A stretch of DNA of 64,000 nucleotides from Jiangella alkaliphila. GTDB lineage: Bacteria; Actinomycetota; Actinomycetes; Jiangellales; Jiangellaceae. The stretch is from NCBI RefSeq assembly GCF_900105925.1, contig NZ_LT629791.1, forward strand, positions 1-64,000, in the 5' to 3' direction. Numbering within the stretch: the stretch's first letter is position 1; each line of letters starts with the position of its first letter. Positions 1-16,139 of this stretch are shown one piece after another. Position numbers and translations under genes: made by a program. A model generated the notes under the pieces. It made no database searches. It was not told where the DNA came from and saw nothing but the letters and a program-made list of their open reading frames with translations.

Positions 1-479
1 GCCGCGGGCGGCGAACCAGTCGACCGGGTTCGGCACCGCGCGCAGCGCCCGCGGACCGGCCGCCGCCATCATCGTCCCCTCGGGGGTGGCGACCAGCGCA
101 CCGCGCTTCACGGCGGTGCCGGCGTCGCCGCGGTTGAGGCCGAACAGGCCGCCGTACGACCAGCGGTTGCGGTCGCGCCGGGCCTCGGTCTGGCTGGGCC
201 GGCCGCCGTTGAGCAGCTCGGTCAGCCGCACCAGCTCGCGCGCCCGGCGGGCGTCGTCGACGCGGACGTAGGGGCGCTCGTCGGGGCCGCGCCAGACGGT
301 GCGGCCGGCCAGCGGCGCGAAGGTCGCCGCGGTGACGCCCTCTTCGCGGGCGCGGCCGACCACCTGCTCGGGGTGAGCCCGGACGCCAGCGTCCACCGGA
401 CCCACTCGCGGTACAGGTCGTCCGGCTCGCCGCTCAGCAGGCCGGCGCCGCGGAGCAGCGCGACGGTCGCCTCGGTCAT
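1..479 (-). CDS. Unknown protein, truncated by window edge, frameshifted
   Basis: The start is ATG at 479 with an AGGAGG ribosome site just upstream. The first ~36 residues (MTEATVALLRGAGLL...) read cleanly. Near position 370-390 the sensible frame changes, and it then continues open to the window edge through segments such as EQVVGRAREEGVTAATFAPL and VRLTELLNGGRPSQTEARR. The whole is high-GC, charged, with no signal peptide or membrane segment. I do not recognise the family. The frame break lies in the same error-rich stretch that breaks the neighbouring rpoC, so a sequence error is more likely than a real mutation. It is divergent from the ADP-ribosyltransferase-like gene. Confidence 0.5.
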
Positions 480-544
480 CGGCTCCTCCTCGGCCAGTCG
501 CAGTCAATCTACTGGGGCGCTGTCACATTCGGGCTCCGGGAACG

Positions 545-1386
545 ACCCACAGGAGGTGTGGTCCTCTCGTCCTCGCGCGACCGGTCCGGTCCGCCGCCCG
601 CGGGCTGGCGGAGCTGTCCGGTCTGGTTCACGACGGCACCAGCGCCCTCGCCGCGTCGGTGCTGTCCCGCGTCCGCGTCGTCGGCCGGTGCGCCGGTCCG
701 GCGCTGCCACCGGACCGGCACGACCGTCGGCGACGCCCCGTCGCGATGCGGCTGGCGCTCGCGACCGCCGCCGCGACGCTGACGCTCGCGGTCGAGTCCG
801 CCGCGGACGAGCTCGGCGTGCTCCTGCGTCCGGCGGCCGCGGCCGCGGCGCGGCGCGGACCACCACGGGCAGCCGTATCCGCTCACCCGCTGACCCGGGC
901 ACAGCGACGGGCGCTGCGCTACTACACGACGGTCGAGGGTCGACGAGTGAACGCTTCTGCGCCGGCCGGACGACACGCCACCACGCGGGGCGGACCTGCG
1001 CCGGCTCGTCGACGACGCCGTGGCCGGGCTGGCGGCCTGCCGCGGTTCACCGGGTCGTCTATCGCGGCACGTCGCTGCCGGCCGCGCAGCTGCCGCGGTG
1101 CGGCCGGGCGTCGTCGTCGCGGACAGTGGGTTCGCCAGCGCGTCGGCCAGTGCGTCGGTGGCCGAGGCGTTCCGCGCCGGCGGTAACGCGTTCATCACCA
1201 TCGTCGGCCGCACCGGCGCCGAATCCGGGCACTGTCCTCGTTCGCGCACGAGGCCGAAGTGCTGTTCCCGCCCGGCACGCGGTCCGGGTCGTCGGCCGGT
1301 CGTGGGACGATCGACGCGAGTGCTGGAGCTTCCTGATCGAGGAGGTGGCCGCGTGCGCTTCGACCGCGCCGTCTACGACCGGCTGA
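545..1386 (+). pseudogene. ADP-ribosyltransferase exoenzyme-like protein, multiply frameshifted
   Basis: No single frame is intact, but joining frames gives a coherent protein of about 270 residues. The N-terminal half is Ala/Leu rich and helical. From about 890 a typical ART domain follows: LTRAQRRALRYYTT, then DLRRLVDDAVAGLAAC, then [11 protein letters not shown] (the Arg motif), [17 protein letters not shown] (the Ser/Thr motif after a beta strand), and [11 protein letters not shown] with the E-x-E catalytic pair (Glu-Ala-Glu), ending [18 protein letters not shown]. These are the three R-S-E signatures of the ADPrib_exo_Tox family, which transfers ADP-ribose from NAD to a protein target. 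An AGGAGG lies at 551-556. At least four frame changes occur within 840 bp, at a density like that of the adjacent rpoC errors. It may therefore be an intact toxin-like gene in the real genome. No secretion signal is visible. Confidence 0.6.
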
Positions 1387-1500
1387 GCGCGAGGACAAGG
1401 CCGCCTACTCCAGGCCACCAGGCCGCGCAGACACAGGCCCGCCGCCGCCGAGGGCATCGCCCCCGAGAAGGCGCACGCCCAGGAGGGCTTCGAGTATCGA
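1353..1500 (+). CDS. Possible small ORF downstream of the ART-like gene, frameshifted
   Basis: A GTG at 1353 follows a GAGGAGG sequence that lies inside the end of the ART-like gene. It starts [12 protein letters not shown], then with one base restored continues EDKAAYS, and later [18 protein letters not shown]. It would be a short, acidic-to-basic helical protein of about 50 residues, ending just before the terminator hairpin. Its position overlapping the 3' end of a toxin-like gene would suit an immunity or antidote protein, but that is inference from position only. The end is uncertain because of sequence errors. Confidence 0.3.
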
Positions 1501-1507
1501 GAACGAC

Positions 1508-1543
1508 GACGGCGCCGCCACCCGCGAGGGTGACGGCGCCGTC
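1508..1543. terminator. Bidirectional terminator hairpin between ART-like gene and rpoC
   Basis: Two 16-bp arms (1508-1523 and 1528-1543) pair with a single mismatch around a GCGA tetraloop. The hairpin sits between two converging genes and 20 bp from the rpoC stop codon. There is no T tract, as is usual in high-GC actinobacteria. Confidence 0.75.
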
Positions 1544-1563
1544 GATCAGGGACGACGGACTCG

Positions 1564-5460
<3,897 letters not shown>

Positions 5461-5510
5461 GTGTGTCCTTCTCTCGCTCAGATGTTTCAGGTCTGTGGTG
5501 GCTGGCGGAA

Positions 5511-5539
5511 ATGGGAGGCCGGGTCAGGAACCGGGCCTC
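5511..5539 (-). other. Hairpin in the rpoB-rpoC spacer
   Basis: Arms 5511-5521 and 5529-5539 pair with one mismatch around a 7-nt loop, in the 88-bp gap between rpoB and rpoC. It could be an RNA processing site or a partial attenuator. The short gap suggests the two genes are still cotranscribed. Confidence 0.45.
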
Positions 5540-5548
5540 CCACCACCG

Positions 5549-9016
<3,468 letters not shown>

Positions 9017-9407
9017 CAGGGGTCCTTCCGAGGGCACACGGTCGGAATGCACGCGCAGTCCTCAACCCAAGCGGGCAGCATCGGCGAAGGGCAGCGCAAA
9101 GCTGCAGTCTAACCCAAAGGGCACACTGCTGTCGAGTGGTCAGCCACTCCGCGCTTCCTTCTGTCTCGCATTCCCCACCCCGCTGCCAGATCAGCATCTC
9201 GTCAGGACCAGGCCCGCGTCAAGCACCGACGCCCCCCTGTTCACCGAATTGGCACCTGAAATGCCGCATTCGTGGTGCTCAGCAGCCGATCAGTGACTCA
9301 TCCGAACGTACGATCCAGTGGCGCGCCGGGGGCTTGCGGCGGGCCGGACGGCGTCCGCGCGGGCGGAGAATTTTCGCCGCAGGCGAACAGCCCGCCCCCC
9401 TCACATT

Positions 9408-9472
9408 GAGTTGATCATGGAGAAGGGCGGCTTCCGAGCGCCTCCAGAGCCGACCTTCTCCATGATCAACTC
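9408..9472. repeat. Perfect 19-bp inverted repeat in the rpoB leader
   Basis: Arms 9408-9426 and 9454-9472 (GAGTTGATCATGGAGAAGG and its complement) are perfectly complementary around a 27-nt loop. The element lies between the rplL terminator and rpoB, within the 550-bp untranslated stretch 9017-9564. Its core resembles the inverted repeat at 61099-61174. It may be a dispersed palindromic repeat, a second terminator or a transcript-stability structure. I see no gene in the stretch. The rpoB promoter must lie between about 9040 and 9400, but I could not single out one hexamer pair. Confidence 0.7.
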
Positions 9473-9509
9473 GGGTCCGGGCAGACCAAAGGGGACGTCG
9501 GACGCGGAC

Positions 9510-9543
9510 GGGCCCGGCACCCCGCGAAGGGGGTACCGGGCCC
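9510..9543 (-). terminator. Terminator downstream of rplL
   Basis: Two arms (GGGCCCGG-c-ACCCC and its near-complement) form a 14-15 bp GC-rich stem with a short GCGA loop, 20 bp after the rplL stop codon. It separates the rplJL unit from rpoBC. Confidence 0.8.
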
Positions 9544-9564
9544 GTGGAGCAGTGGGTCAGCGAC

Positions 9565-9957
9565 TCACTTGACCGAGACGGTGGCGCCGGCGCCCTCGAG
9601 GGCCTCCTTGGCCTTGTCAGCGGCCTCCTTGTTGACCTTCTCGAGCAGCGGCTTCGGCGCGGCCTCGACGAGGTCCTTGGCCTCCTTGAGGCCGAGCGAC
9701 GTCAGCGCGCGGACCTCCTTGATGACCTGGATCTTCTTGTCGCCGGCGGCCTCGAGGATGACGTCGAACTCGTCCTTCTCCTCCTCGGCCGGGGCGGCGC
9801 CACCGGGGGCAGCAGCGCCCGGAGCGGCGGCGACGGCGACCGGGGCGGCCGCGGTGACCTCGAAGGTCTCCTCGAACTTCTTCACGAACTCGGAGAGCTC
9901 GATGAGGGTCATCTCCTTGAACGCGTCCAGGAGGTCCTCGGTGTTGAGCTTCGCCAT
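9565..9957 (-). CDS. rplL: 50S ribosomal protein L7/L12
   Basis: This is the stalk protein that recruits translation GTPases; it binds L10 as dimers. At 130 residues it has the family length. The N-terminal dimerisation helix begins [18 protein letters not shown], followed by an Ala/Pro/Gly-rich hinge (about residues 38-55), and the C-terminal domain holds [23 protein letters not shown] start at 9957. It lies about 80 bp downstream of rplJ and is followed by a strong hairpin, so rplJ-rplL form one unit. Confidence 0.98.
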   Translation of the reverse strand: MAKLNTEDLLDAFKEMTLIELSEFVKKFEETFEVTAAAPVAVAAAPGAAAPGGAAPAEEEKDEFDVILEAAGDKKIQVIKEVRALTSLGLKEAKDLVEAAPKPLLEKVNKEAADKAKEALEGAGATVSVK

Positions 9958-10036
9958 GGTGGCGGGTTCCTTTCTCTGTTCGGCTGACTGCCGGGTTGTC
10001 GTACGGGCTCGGGGCCGTGGGACGACCCCCGGGCGT

Positions 10037-10648
10037 TCAGCCCTCGTTCTGCTCCGTCGCCTCGGCCGCGTCGGCGGCCTCGGTGGCGGGTGCCTCGGCG
10101 GCCTCGGCGGCGGGTGCCTCGACGGCGGGTGCCTCGGCCTCGACCTTCTGCCGCAGCGCCTCGAGGACGCGAGCGGTCTGCGCCAGCGGGGCGTTGAACA
10201 GCGACACCGCGTTCTGCAGCGACGCCTTCATCGCACCGGCCAGCTTGGCCAGCAGGACCTCGCGCGACTCGAGGTCGGCGAGCTTGGTGATCTCCTCGCT
10301 GGAGAGCGGCTCGCCGTCGAGCAGGCCACCCTTCACGACGAGGACGGGGTTCGCCTTGGCGAAGTCACGCAGACCCTTGGCGGCCTCGACCGGGTCGCCC
10401 TTGACGAAGGCGATGGCCGACGGGCCGGACAGGTAGTCGTCGAGCCCCGAGATCCCGGCTTCGCGCGCCGCGATCTTGGTCAGCGTGTTCTTCACCACGG
10501 CGTAGGACGCGTTCCCACCGAGCGACCGACGCAGTTCCGTCAGCTGCTTGACGGTGAGGCCGCGGTACTCGGTCAGCACGACCGCGTTGCTGGCACGGAA
10601 CTCGTCCGCGAGCTCGGCGACCGCGGCTGCCTTGTCAGGCCTCGCCAT
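10037..10648 (-). CDS. rplJ: 50S ribosomal protein L10
   Basis: L10 anchors the L7/L12 stalk to 23S rRNA. The protein starts [17 protein letters not shown] at ATG 10648 and has the core [26 protein letters not shown]. At 203 residues it is longer than the classical ~170, because of an Ala/Glu-rich C-terminal tail (about residues 165-203) typical of actinobacteria. A longer in-frame reading starts upstream in the leader and is not credible. It is preceded by an L10 leader RNA and followed by rplL. Confidence 0.97.
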   Translation of the reverse strand: MARPDKAAAVAELADEFRASNAVVLTEYRGLTVKQLTELRRSLGGNASYAVVKNTLTKIAAREAGISGLDDYLSGPSAIAFVKGDPVEAAKGLRDFAKANPVLVVKGGLLDGEPLSSEEITKLADLESREVLLAKLAGAMKASLQNAVSLFNAPLAQTARVLEALRQKVEAEAPAVEAPAAEAAEAPATEAADAAEATEQNEG

Positions 10649-10692
10649 GGGGCTCCTTCTTCCGGATGGGGTGCCGGTGGAGACCCGCAGAC

Positions 10693-10845
10693 ATGAAGAA
10701 CGCCCCGGCACAGGCACGGGGCGAAAGGGCACCGGCAGCGGCCGGCACGACGTTCGTCTCACACCTGCGCGGGCCGCCCACATCGCTGCGGGGCCTTCGT
10801 CACGATCGGCTGGCGACCGTGAGACCGGCGGTCTTTGGCAGCGTT
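10693..10845 (-). ncRNA. L10 leader (ribosomal protein autoregulatory RNA) with attenuator hairpin
   Basis: Upstream of rplJ the transcript contains CCAAAGACCGCCGG and GCGCAGGTGTGAGACG. GGTCTCAC pairs with GTGTGAGAC, the arrangement expected of the L10 leader kink-turn region bound by L10(L12)4. Closer to rplJ a perfect 7-bp stem (10701-10723, CGCCCCG/CGGGGCG) is followed by TTCTTCAT in the transcript, which looks like an attenuator. Exact ends are estimated. The next gene upstream, the hydrolase, stops only about 33 bp away. Confidence 0.65.
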
Positions 10846-10877
10846 CATGGTACGGGCACAGGGCCGCCGTCGCCAAA

Positions 10878-12632
10878 TCAGCCGAACGGGCCGGTCTTCT
10901 GGTCCTGGAACGAGTGCACCATGTCGCGCAGCTCCTCGGTCCGCCCGCCCGGCCAGTCGTCCGGCGGCGCGACCGCCAGCCAGGCGTCCACCAGCTCGCC
11001 GCCGTAGTTGTGCCCGTGCCCGGCCGGCACCGTCGCCGACAGCGCCATGTCCGCCGTGACCTGCCAGAACGTGACGAACGGGTACCAGTCGAGGGTGGGC
11101 AGGACGTCCGGGCCGTGCTCCTCGTCGATAAACTCCGGCCGCTCGAACATCAGGTCCCACGACCACAGCGTCACCGGGTCGGAGGCGTGCTGTAGGAACA
11201 CGACCGGCGGGCCCCCGTCGAACTCGAGGTCCAGCGGCTCCTGCCAGCCGCCCCAGAACTTCACCTCCTGGCCGCCGTCGACGACGGGCAGCCGGGCCGG
11301 CGAGCCGGGGTCGCGCTGCCCCGTCAGCTCGCGGCGCAGCGAGTGCCGGCTGGGCGCGCCGACCCACAGCGCGCCGTCGACCTTCGAGCGCAGGTCGTCC
11401 AGCGAGTCGAACGCGGCCGCGCTGCCCAGCGCGCCGAGGCTCTCGCCGTAGACGATGAGCTTCGGCCGCTGCGACGGCGGCCGCTCCAGCCACGCCTCGT
11501 GCACGGCCTCGAACAGCGCCTGGCCGGCCAGCCGCACCTGCTCCTGGTCGGCGACGAACGAGATCCAGCTGGGCAGGTACGAGTACTGCAGCGCGACGAT
11601 CGCGGAGTCGCCGTTGTAGAGGTACTCCAGCGCGTCGGCCGCCGCGCCGTCGACCCAGCCGGTGCCGGTCGTCGTCACGACGACGAGGACGTCGCGGTCG
11701 AAGCCGCCGGCCCGCTCCAGCTCGCGCACCGCCAGCGACGCCAGCCCGGCCGGCGTCTCGGCGGAGTCCATGCCGACGTAGGCGCGGACGGGGTCCAGCG
11801 CGGGCACGCCGCTGAACTGCGTCAGCTCGTCGACGGTGGGCCCGGACGACACGAACTCGCGGCCCTTGCGGCCCAGCGAGTCCCACGTGACCAGCGAGCC
11901 GGGGCCGCCGGAGTGCGTCGCCGAGCCGGGCGCGTTGTTGCCGGCCTCGGTCTCCATGTTGACCGCCGCGAACGCGTCGTTGGCCACGCCCAGCAGCGTC
12001 GGGTACAGCAGGCCGGTCCACGACCAGAACGCGATGCCGCCGACGACCAGCACCGACGCGACCAGCGCGACCTGCGGCGGCACCCAGCGGGCGAAGAACC
12101 GGCGCAGCCGCCGCGACGCGCCGCGCAGCAGCCGGGCCAGCGCCAGGAACACGACGAAGATGGCGCCGGCGACCAGCAGGATCAGCAGGTAGTGGTTGGG
12201 TCCCGGGCTCTCGACGTCCATCAGGGCGCGCAGCTCGGTCTGCCAGGCGGCGTTGTCGGCCAGGTACCACGTGACCGCCACGGCCGCCGCCACCCCCAGG
12301 CCCCACCAGGCGATCAGCCGGGTCCGTCGCGCCGGCGTCAGCAGGTCCGGCCGCACCCGGCGCAGCACCAGCCGGACCACCCACGCGAGCAGCACGCCCA
12401 GCGCGTAGCCGATGGTCGCCGTCAGCCCGCTCACCATCGCCTGGTAGATCCAGGTGCGCGGCAGCAGGGTCGGCGTCAGCGACCAGCAGAAGAAGCAGGC
12501 GGCGCCGACCAGGCCGCCGTAGTCCGGGCTCAGCCAGGTCAGGAACCGGCCGAGCACGGGGATCTGGTGCACCGACGGCAGCCCGCGGCGGGCCGACGCG
12601 GCGCGGTCCAGCAGCTGCGTCACCGGCACCAC
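10878..12632 (-). CDS. Membrane-anchored alpha/beta hydrolase (Abhydrolase_9 family)
   Basis: This 584-residue protein has a hydrophobic N-terminal half with about five membrane segments ([19 protein letters not shown] near 40, further helices to ~210), then a long cytoplasmic or extracytoplasmic hydrolase domain. The nucleophile elbow GESLG (Ser) follows [13 protein letters not shown] near residue 390, and [14 protein letters not shown] and [10 protein letters not shown] (a possible catalytic His) come later. This matches the actinobacterial Abhydrolase_9 N- and C-terminal pair; the substrate is unknown. GTG start at 12632. It lies between rplA and rplJ, where other actinobacteria also often carry unrelated genes. 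Its leader contains the structured element at 12664-12769. Confidence 0.85.
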   Translation of the reverse strand: MVPVTQLLDRAASARRGLPSVHQIPVLGRFLTWLSPDYGGLVGAACFFCWSLTPTLLPRTWIYQAMVSGLTATIGYALGVLLAWVVRLVLRRVRPDLLTPARRTRLIAWWGLGVAAAVAVTWYLADNAAWQTELRALMDVESPGPNHYLLILLVAGAIFVVFLALARLLRGASRRLRRFFARWVPPQVALVASVLVVGGIAFWSWTGLLYPTLLGVANDAFAAVNMETEAGNNAPGSATHSGGPGSLVTWDSLGRKGREFVSSGPTVDELTQFSGVPALDPVRAYVGMDSAETPAGLASLAVRELERAGGFDRDVLVVVTTTGTGWVDGAAADALEYLYNGDSAIVALQYSYLPSWISFVADQEQVRLAGQALFEAVHEAWLERPPSQRPKLIVYGESLGALGSAAAFDSLDDLRSKVDGALWVGAPSRHSLRRELTGQRDPGSPARLPVVDGGQEVKFWGGWQEPLDLEFDGGPPVVFLQHASDPVTLWSWDLMFERPEFIDEEHGPDVLPTLDWYPFVTFWQVTADMALSATVPAGHGHNYGGELVDAWLAVAPPDDWPGGRTEELRDMVHSFQDQKTGPFG

Positions 12633-12663
12633 GTCCCGGCCGCTGCGTCAATCTCATTCCGAA

Positions 12664-12769
12664 GTCGGGTTATGCAAAGATCACGAACTCTCTCCAGTCG
12701 ACATTCGCCCTGGACCGATCGGGGGGACCTTCGGTCACCTAGAGCCTCGTCGGTTTTGCATAACCCGAC
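12664..12769 (-). promoter_or_regulatory. Structured leader element, copy 1 (upstream of the alpha/beta hydrolase)
   Basis: Perfect 15-bp terminal arms (12664-12678 GTCGGGTTATGCAAA; 12755-12769) enclose four sequence blocks also found at 49520-49621 in the same order: GATCAC, ACTCTCTCCAGTC, CCCTGGACCGATCG and GGGGACCTTCGG (written on the plus strand). The terminal stems of the two copies differ at four base pairs, all compensated. The element ends 31 bp before the hydrolase start. Read on the minus strand it would be a 5' leader RNA. I do not recognise the family. Confidence 0.6.
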
Positions 12770-12786
12770 CTGGGCAGCAGAACACG

Positions 12787-12852
12787 ACCGCCGCGAGCCA
12801 ACTGAATGGGTCGCGGCGGTCGGCGGGCGGTGAGCCGTCAGCAACGGCTCAC
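12787..12852 (-). terminator. Double terminator hairpin after rplA
   Basis: Two perfect hairpins follow the rplA stop: 12830-12852 (9-bp stem, GTGAGCCGT, 5-nt loop) and 12787-12820 (10-bp stem, ACCGCCGCGA, 14-nt loop). They close the rplK-rplA transcript before the hydrolase leader. Confidence 0.75.
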
Positions 12853-12862
12853 CGGAGCGAGC

Positions 12863-13573
12863 TCATGCGTCGGTGGTCTCCGCCGCACGCACCTTCGAGG
12901 GGTCGAGCGGGATGCTCGGGCCCATGGTGGTGGTCAGCGTCGCCTTGCGGATGTAGCGGCCCTTCGAGGCCGACGGCTTGAGCCGGTTGACCTCGTCGAG
13001 CGCGGCGGCGTAGTTCTCGGCGAGCGCCTGCTCGCTGAACGACGTCTTGCCGATGATGAAGTGCAGGTTCGCGTGCCGGTCGACCCGGAACTCGATCTTG
13101 CCGCCCTTGATCTCGGAGACGGCCTTCTCGACGTCCATGGTGACGGTGCCGGTCTTCGGGTTCGGCATCAGGCCGCGCGGGCCGAGCACCCGGCCCAGCC
13201 GGCCGACCTTGCCCATGAGGTCGGGCGTCGCGACGACGGCGTCGAAGTCGAGGCGGCCCTTCTGGACCTCTTCGACCAGCTCGTCGCTGCCGACGATGTC
13301 GGCGCCCGCCGCCTTGGCCTCCTCGGCCTTCGGGCCGACGGCGAAGACCAGGACCCGGGCGGTCTTGCCGGTGCCGTGCGGGAGGTTGACGGTGCCGCGG
13401 ACCATCTGGTCGGCCTTGCGGGGGTCGACGCCCAGCCGCAGAGCGACCTCGACGGTCGCGTCGTACTTGGTGCTGGAGGTCTCGCGGGCCAGCTTGACGG
13501 CCTCGGCGGGGTGGTACAGGTGGTCGCGGTCGATCTTCTCGGCCGCGGCGCGGTAGGACTTGCTGCGCTTCAT
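12863..13573 (-). CDS. rplA: 50S ribosomal protein L1
   Basis: L1 builds the mobile L1 stalk at the E site and commonly represses its own operon. The start ATG at 13573 ([17 protein letters not shown]) follows an AGGAGATGAC ribosome site; a longer upstream reading is discarded. 236 residues, full length. Family blocks are [52 protein letters not shown] and [19 protein letters not shown]. It lies 85 bp after rplK. Confidence 0.98.
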   Translation of the reverse strand: MKRSKSYRAAAEKIDRDHLYHPAEAVKLARETSSTKYDATVEVALRLGVDPRKADQMVRGTVNLPHGTGKTARVLVFAVGPKAEEAKAAGADIVGSDELVEEVQKGRLDFDAVVATPDLMGKVGRLGRVLGPRGLMPNPKTGTVTMDVEKAVSEIKGGKIEFRVDRHANLHFIIGKTSFSEQALAENYAAALDEVNRLKPSASKGRYIRKATLTTTMGPSIPLDPSKVRAAETTDA

Positions 13574-13658
13574 GTCATCTCCTCGTGTTCCTGGAGTCGT
13601 GGTGCGGGCCCAGCGCTGGGACCCTCCCACTGGCCGGCCGGGCTGCCCGGCCGGCGGT

Positions 13659-14090
13659 TCAGTCGGTGACCGTGACGCCCATCTGCCGGGCGGTGCCCGC
13701 GATGATCTTCTGGGCGGCCTCGATGTCGTTGGCGTTGAGGTCGGGCATCTTCTGCTCGGCGATGGCCCGCAACTGCTCGCGGCTGATCGACGCGACCTTG
13801 GTCTTCTGCGGCTCGCCCGAGCCCTTCTCGACGCCGGCGGCCTTGAGGATCAGCTTGGCGGCCGGCGGGGTCTTCGTGACGAAGGTGAAGGAACGGTCCT
13901 CGTAGACCGTGATCTCCACCGGGATCACGTTGCCGCGCTGCGACTCGGTGGCCGCGTTGTACGCCTTGCAGAACTCCATGATGTTGACGCCGTGCTGGCC
14001 CAACGCCGGGCCGACCGGCGGTGCGGGCGTCGCCTGGCCGGCCTGGATCTGGAGCTTGATCAGGCCTGCGACCTTCTTCTTCGCTGGCAT
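13659..14090 (-). CDS. rplK: 50S ribosomal protein L11
   Basis: L11 binds the GTPase-associated centre of 23S rRNA. ATG at 14090 gives [20 protein letters not shown] and 143 residues, the normal length. The N-terminal proline-rich block [19 protein letters not shown] is the site changed in thiopeptide-resistant mutants; it appears unaltered. The C-terminal rRNA-binding domain is complete ([20 protein letters not shown]). It is followed by rplA and preceded by nusG. Confidence 0.98.
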   Translation of the reverse strand: MPAKKKVAGLIKLQIQAGQATPAPPVGPALGQHGVNIMEFCKAYNAATESQRGNVIPVEITVYEDRSFTFVTKTPPAAKLILKAAGVEKGSGEPQKTKVASISREQLRAIAEQKMPDLNANDIEAAQKIIAGTARQMGVTVTD

Positions 14091-14154
14091 TCCTCGGGTC
14101 CTTGTCGTGATGGTGATGCTGTCCCATGCGCACCGGATGGCGCGCGCGGGGCCG

Positions 14155-14877
14155 TCAGAGCTTCTGGATCTGGTTGAACGAGAGCTCGACGGGGGTCTCG
14201 CGGCCGAAGATCTCGACCAGTCCCTTGATCTTCTGGGAGTCGGCGTTGATCTCGTTGATGGTCGCGTGCAGAGTGGCGAACGGCCCGTCGACGACCATGA
14301 CGGAGTCACCGACCTCGAAGTCTACGACCTCGACCTGCTTCTTCTCCTCCGCCGGCTTGGCCTGCTCGGCCACCTGCGGAGCGAGCCAGCGCTCGACCTC
14401 GTCGAGACCCAGCGGGATCGGCTGGTGCGCGTGGCCGACGAATCCGGTGACGGCCGGGGTGTTGCGGACCGCGGACCACGACTCGTCGGTCATGTCCATG
14501 CGCACCAGCACGTAGCCGGGGAAGCGGTTGCGCTTCACCAGGCGGCGCTGGCCGTTCTTGATCTCGGCCACCTCTTCGGTGGGGACCTCGATCTCGAAGA
14601 TGAAGTCCTCCATGTTGAGGCTGCCGATGCGGTTCTCCAGGTTGGCCCGGACCCTGTTCTCCATGCCGGAGTAGGTCTGGACGACGAACCACTCGCCCGG
14701 CTTGGCGCGCAGCACCCGGCGGAACTCCGCCAGCGGGTCGGACTCTTCGGACTCGACGCTGTCGGCGGCCTCGTCTGCGGCGGACTCCGCCTCGGTGGCA
14801 GCCTCAGCCGGACCGGGCTCGCCCTCGGGCGACTCCTCGGTCTCGACGTCCTCGATGGTCGACTCGTGCTCGGACAC
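14155..14877 (-). CDS. nusG: Transcription termination/antitermination factor NusG
   Basis: NusG bridges RNA polymerase and Rho or the ribosome. The likely start is GTG 14877 ([15 protein letters not shown]), with AGGAGG about 14 nt upstream; GTG 14913 is an alternative with no ribosome site. An acidic N-terminal extension of about 60 residues, usual in actinobacteria, precedes the NGN domain ([19 protein letters not shown]... [20 protein letters not shown]) and a C-terminal KOW domain ([19 protein letters not shown]). About 240 residues. It follows secE by about 45 bp. Confidence 0.97.
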   Translation of the reverse strand: MSEHESTIEDVETEESPEGEPGPAEAATEAESAADEAADSVESEESDPLAEFRRVLRAKPGEWFVVQTYSGMENRVRANLENRIGSLNMEDFIFEIEVPTEEVAEIKNGQRRLVKRNRFPGYVLVRMDMTDESWSAVRNTPAVTGFVGHAHQPIPLGLDEVERWLAPQVAEQAKPAEEKKQVEVVDFEVGDSVMVVDGPFATLHATINEINADSQKIKGLVEIFGRETPVELSFNQIQKL

Positions 14878-14921
14878 TGTGTGCGCTTCTTCCTCCTGGA
14901 TGCGGCTGACCACGGGATCGA

Positions 14922-15170
14922 TCAGCCGAAGATCTCGAACATCGCCCAGCCCAGCCCCAGATCGAGCAGCGAGACGACAGTGATCATGATCGTCACGAAG
15001 ACGAGCACGACCGCCGTGTACGTCAGCAGCTGCTTGCGGGTCGGGTAGACGACCTTCCGCAGCTCGGCCACGACCTGGCGGGTCCAGAGCGAGAGTCGGG
15101 CGAACGGCCCGCGGCGCCGGGGCGAACGCGGACGCTCGGGTGTAGCGGTCCTGCCGCTGGTCTCCGTCAC
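14922..15170 (-). CDS. secE: Preprotein translocase subunit SecE
   Basis: SecE is the small essential clamp of the SecYEG channel. 82 residues: a basic, Pro/Arg-rich N terminus, the amphipathic [20 protein letters not shown] block characteristic of SecE, then one membrane span ([20 protein letters not shown]). ATG start at 15170. It sits between tRNA-Trp and nusG, the classical order. Confidence 0.97.
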   Translation of the reverse strand: MTETSGRTATPERPRSPRRRGPFARLSLWTRQVVAELRKVVYPTRKQLLTYTAVVLVFVTIMITVVSLLDLGLGWAMFEIFG

Positions 15171-15248
15171 GTGCTACCTCGCTGACTCTGGAACGTCGCC
15201 CGGGACCGGACTTCGTCGTCGATCAGGCCGCTGGGTGTGGCGACCTCG

Positions 15249-15321
15249 CAGGGCAGGAGGGACTTGAACCCCCAACCGCCGGTTTTGGAGACCGGTGCTC
15301 TACCAATTGAGCTACTGCCCT
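15249..15321 (-). tRNA. trpT: tRNA-Trp (anticodon CCA)
   Basis: 73-nt cloverleaf with acceptor AGGGCAG/CTGCCCT, D-arm AGCTCAATTGGTAGAGC, anticodon loop CTCCAAA giving CCA, and T-loop GGTTCAAGTCC. The CCA end is not encoded. Adjacent to secE as in most actinobacteria. Confidence 0.97.
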
Positions 15322-15624
15322 TCGAGCGGACGTAGTAGTCCCAGCCATCGACGTGCGGGCACGCTTCGGCTGGGGGTCCGACGACCACCCAAGAGTGAGA
15401 GTGTACGGGGTGAGGGGTGTCCCGGTCGAACTCGCTGCGGAGAGCGCTCGTCACCACCACAGACGTCATAACGCGAGCGGCCGGCGGTCCGTTCCCCTCC
15501 GGGACTGGTGATCGCTGGCGCCGCCGGTCGCGGATCTCTACTGTCGGAGGCGATGGCGGCCGACCGCGAGGTCTGACGCCAGTCTCGATGACCAGTGGGC
15601 CCGCGACCGGGACGGAGCATCGGT
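15322..15624. other. Divergent intergenic region between tRNA-Trp and a membrane-protein gene
   Basis: About 300 bp without a gene. On the minus strand a TACACT hexamer at 15402-15407 with G/C-rich surroundings could be the -10 box for the tRNA-Trp-secE-nusG transcript; the -35 is weak. GGAG lies a few bases before the plus-strand start at 15625. I see no strong hairpin. Confidence 0.35.
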
Positions 15625-16092
15625 ATGAGCGGCACGGCGGACCCGCCCACGAGCGCCGGCAGCGCCGAGGAGCTGCGGCCGCCCCGCGACGTCGTCCTCG
15701 CCGTCCGGCTCATGTACGCCGGCGCCGCGCTGACGGCGCTGCTCGGCCTGCTGCGGGTCATCGACCCCGACGCCTACGACGACGCCCTCGACACCTCGTC
15801 CGGCACGTCCGCGCGCGGCTCGTACGTCGCGTTCCTCTTCGTCGTCGCGGTGATCTGGCTGCTGGTGGCCCGCTACTGCGGCCGCGGCAGCCGGCGGGCC
15901 CGGTGGTCCGCGACGATCTTCGCCGTCCTGTACCTCGCCTCCGTCGTGGGCGCGCTCGCGCTCGAGCCGCGGCTGGACCTCTACAACGTGGTGAGCGTTC
16001 TCATCGCGGTGGTCGCGGCCGCGGTGGTCTGGCTGCTGTACCGGCCCGATTCCCGGCGATGGTTCCTGCGTACACACCCTCCGACCAGCTAG
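15625..16092 (+). CDS. Four-helix membrane protein, paralogue of the next gene
   Basis: 155 residues from ATG 15625 (GGAG nine bases upstream). A short hydrophilic N terminus is followed by four membrane segments: VVLAVRLMYAGAALTALLGLL, SYVAFLFVVAVIWLLVARY, ARWSATIFAVLYLASVVGAL and VVSVLIAVVAAAVVWLLYRP. It ends LLYRPDSRRWF. The layout, the LMYAGAAL motif and the LLYRP ending are shared with the protein encoded just downstream, so the pair is probably a tandem duplication. No enzymatic motif is seen; function unknown. Confidence 0.75.
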   Translation: MSGTADPPTSAGSAEELRPPRDVVLAVRLMYAGAALTALLGLLRVIDPDAYDDALDTSSGTSARGSYVAFLFVVAVIWLLVARYCGRGSRRARWSATIFAVLYLASVVGALALEPRLDLYNVVSVLIAVVAAAVVWLLYRPDSRRWFLRTHPPTS

Positions 16093-16139
16093 TGTGCGGT
16101 GCTTGACAGGCACCCCGTCGAGACGATGGAGAATCGACC

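Noticed and set aside
10759..12657. Minus-strand 632-codon frame overlapping the hydrolase
   Set aside because: Arg/Ala/Pro-rich shadow in another frame; the hydrolase frame has the GESLG elbow and membrane helices.
12664..12769. Glycine, THF or guanidine riboswitch assignment for the structured element
   Set aside because: Isolated similarities (CCGAAGG, GGAGAG, GGTCC) occur in the wrong order or spacing for each of these families.
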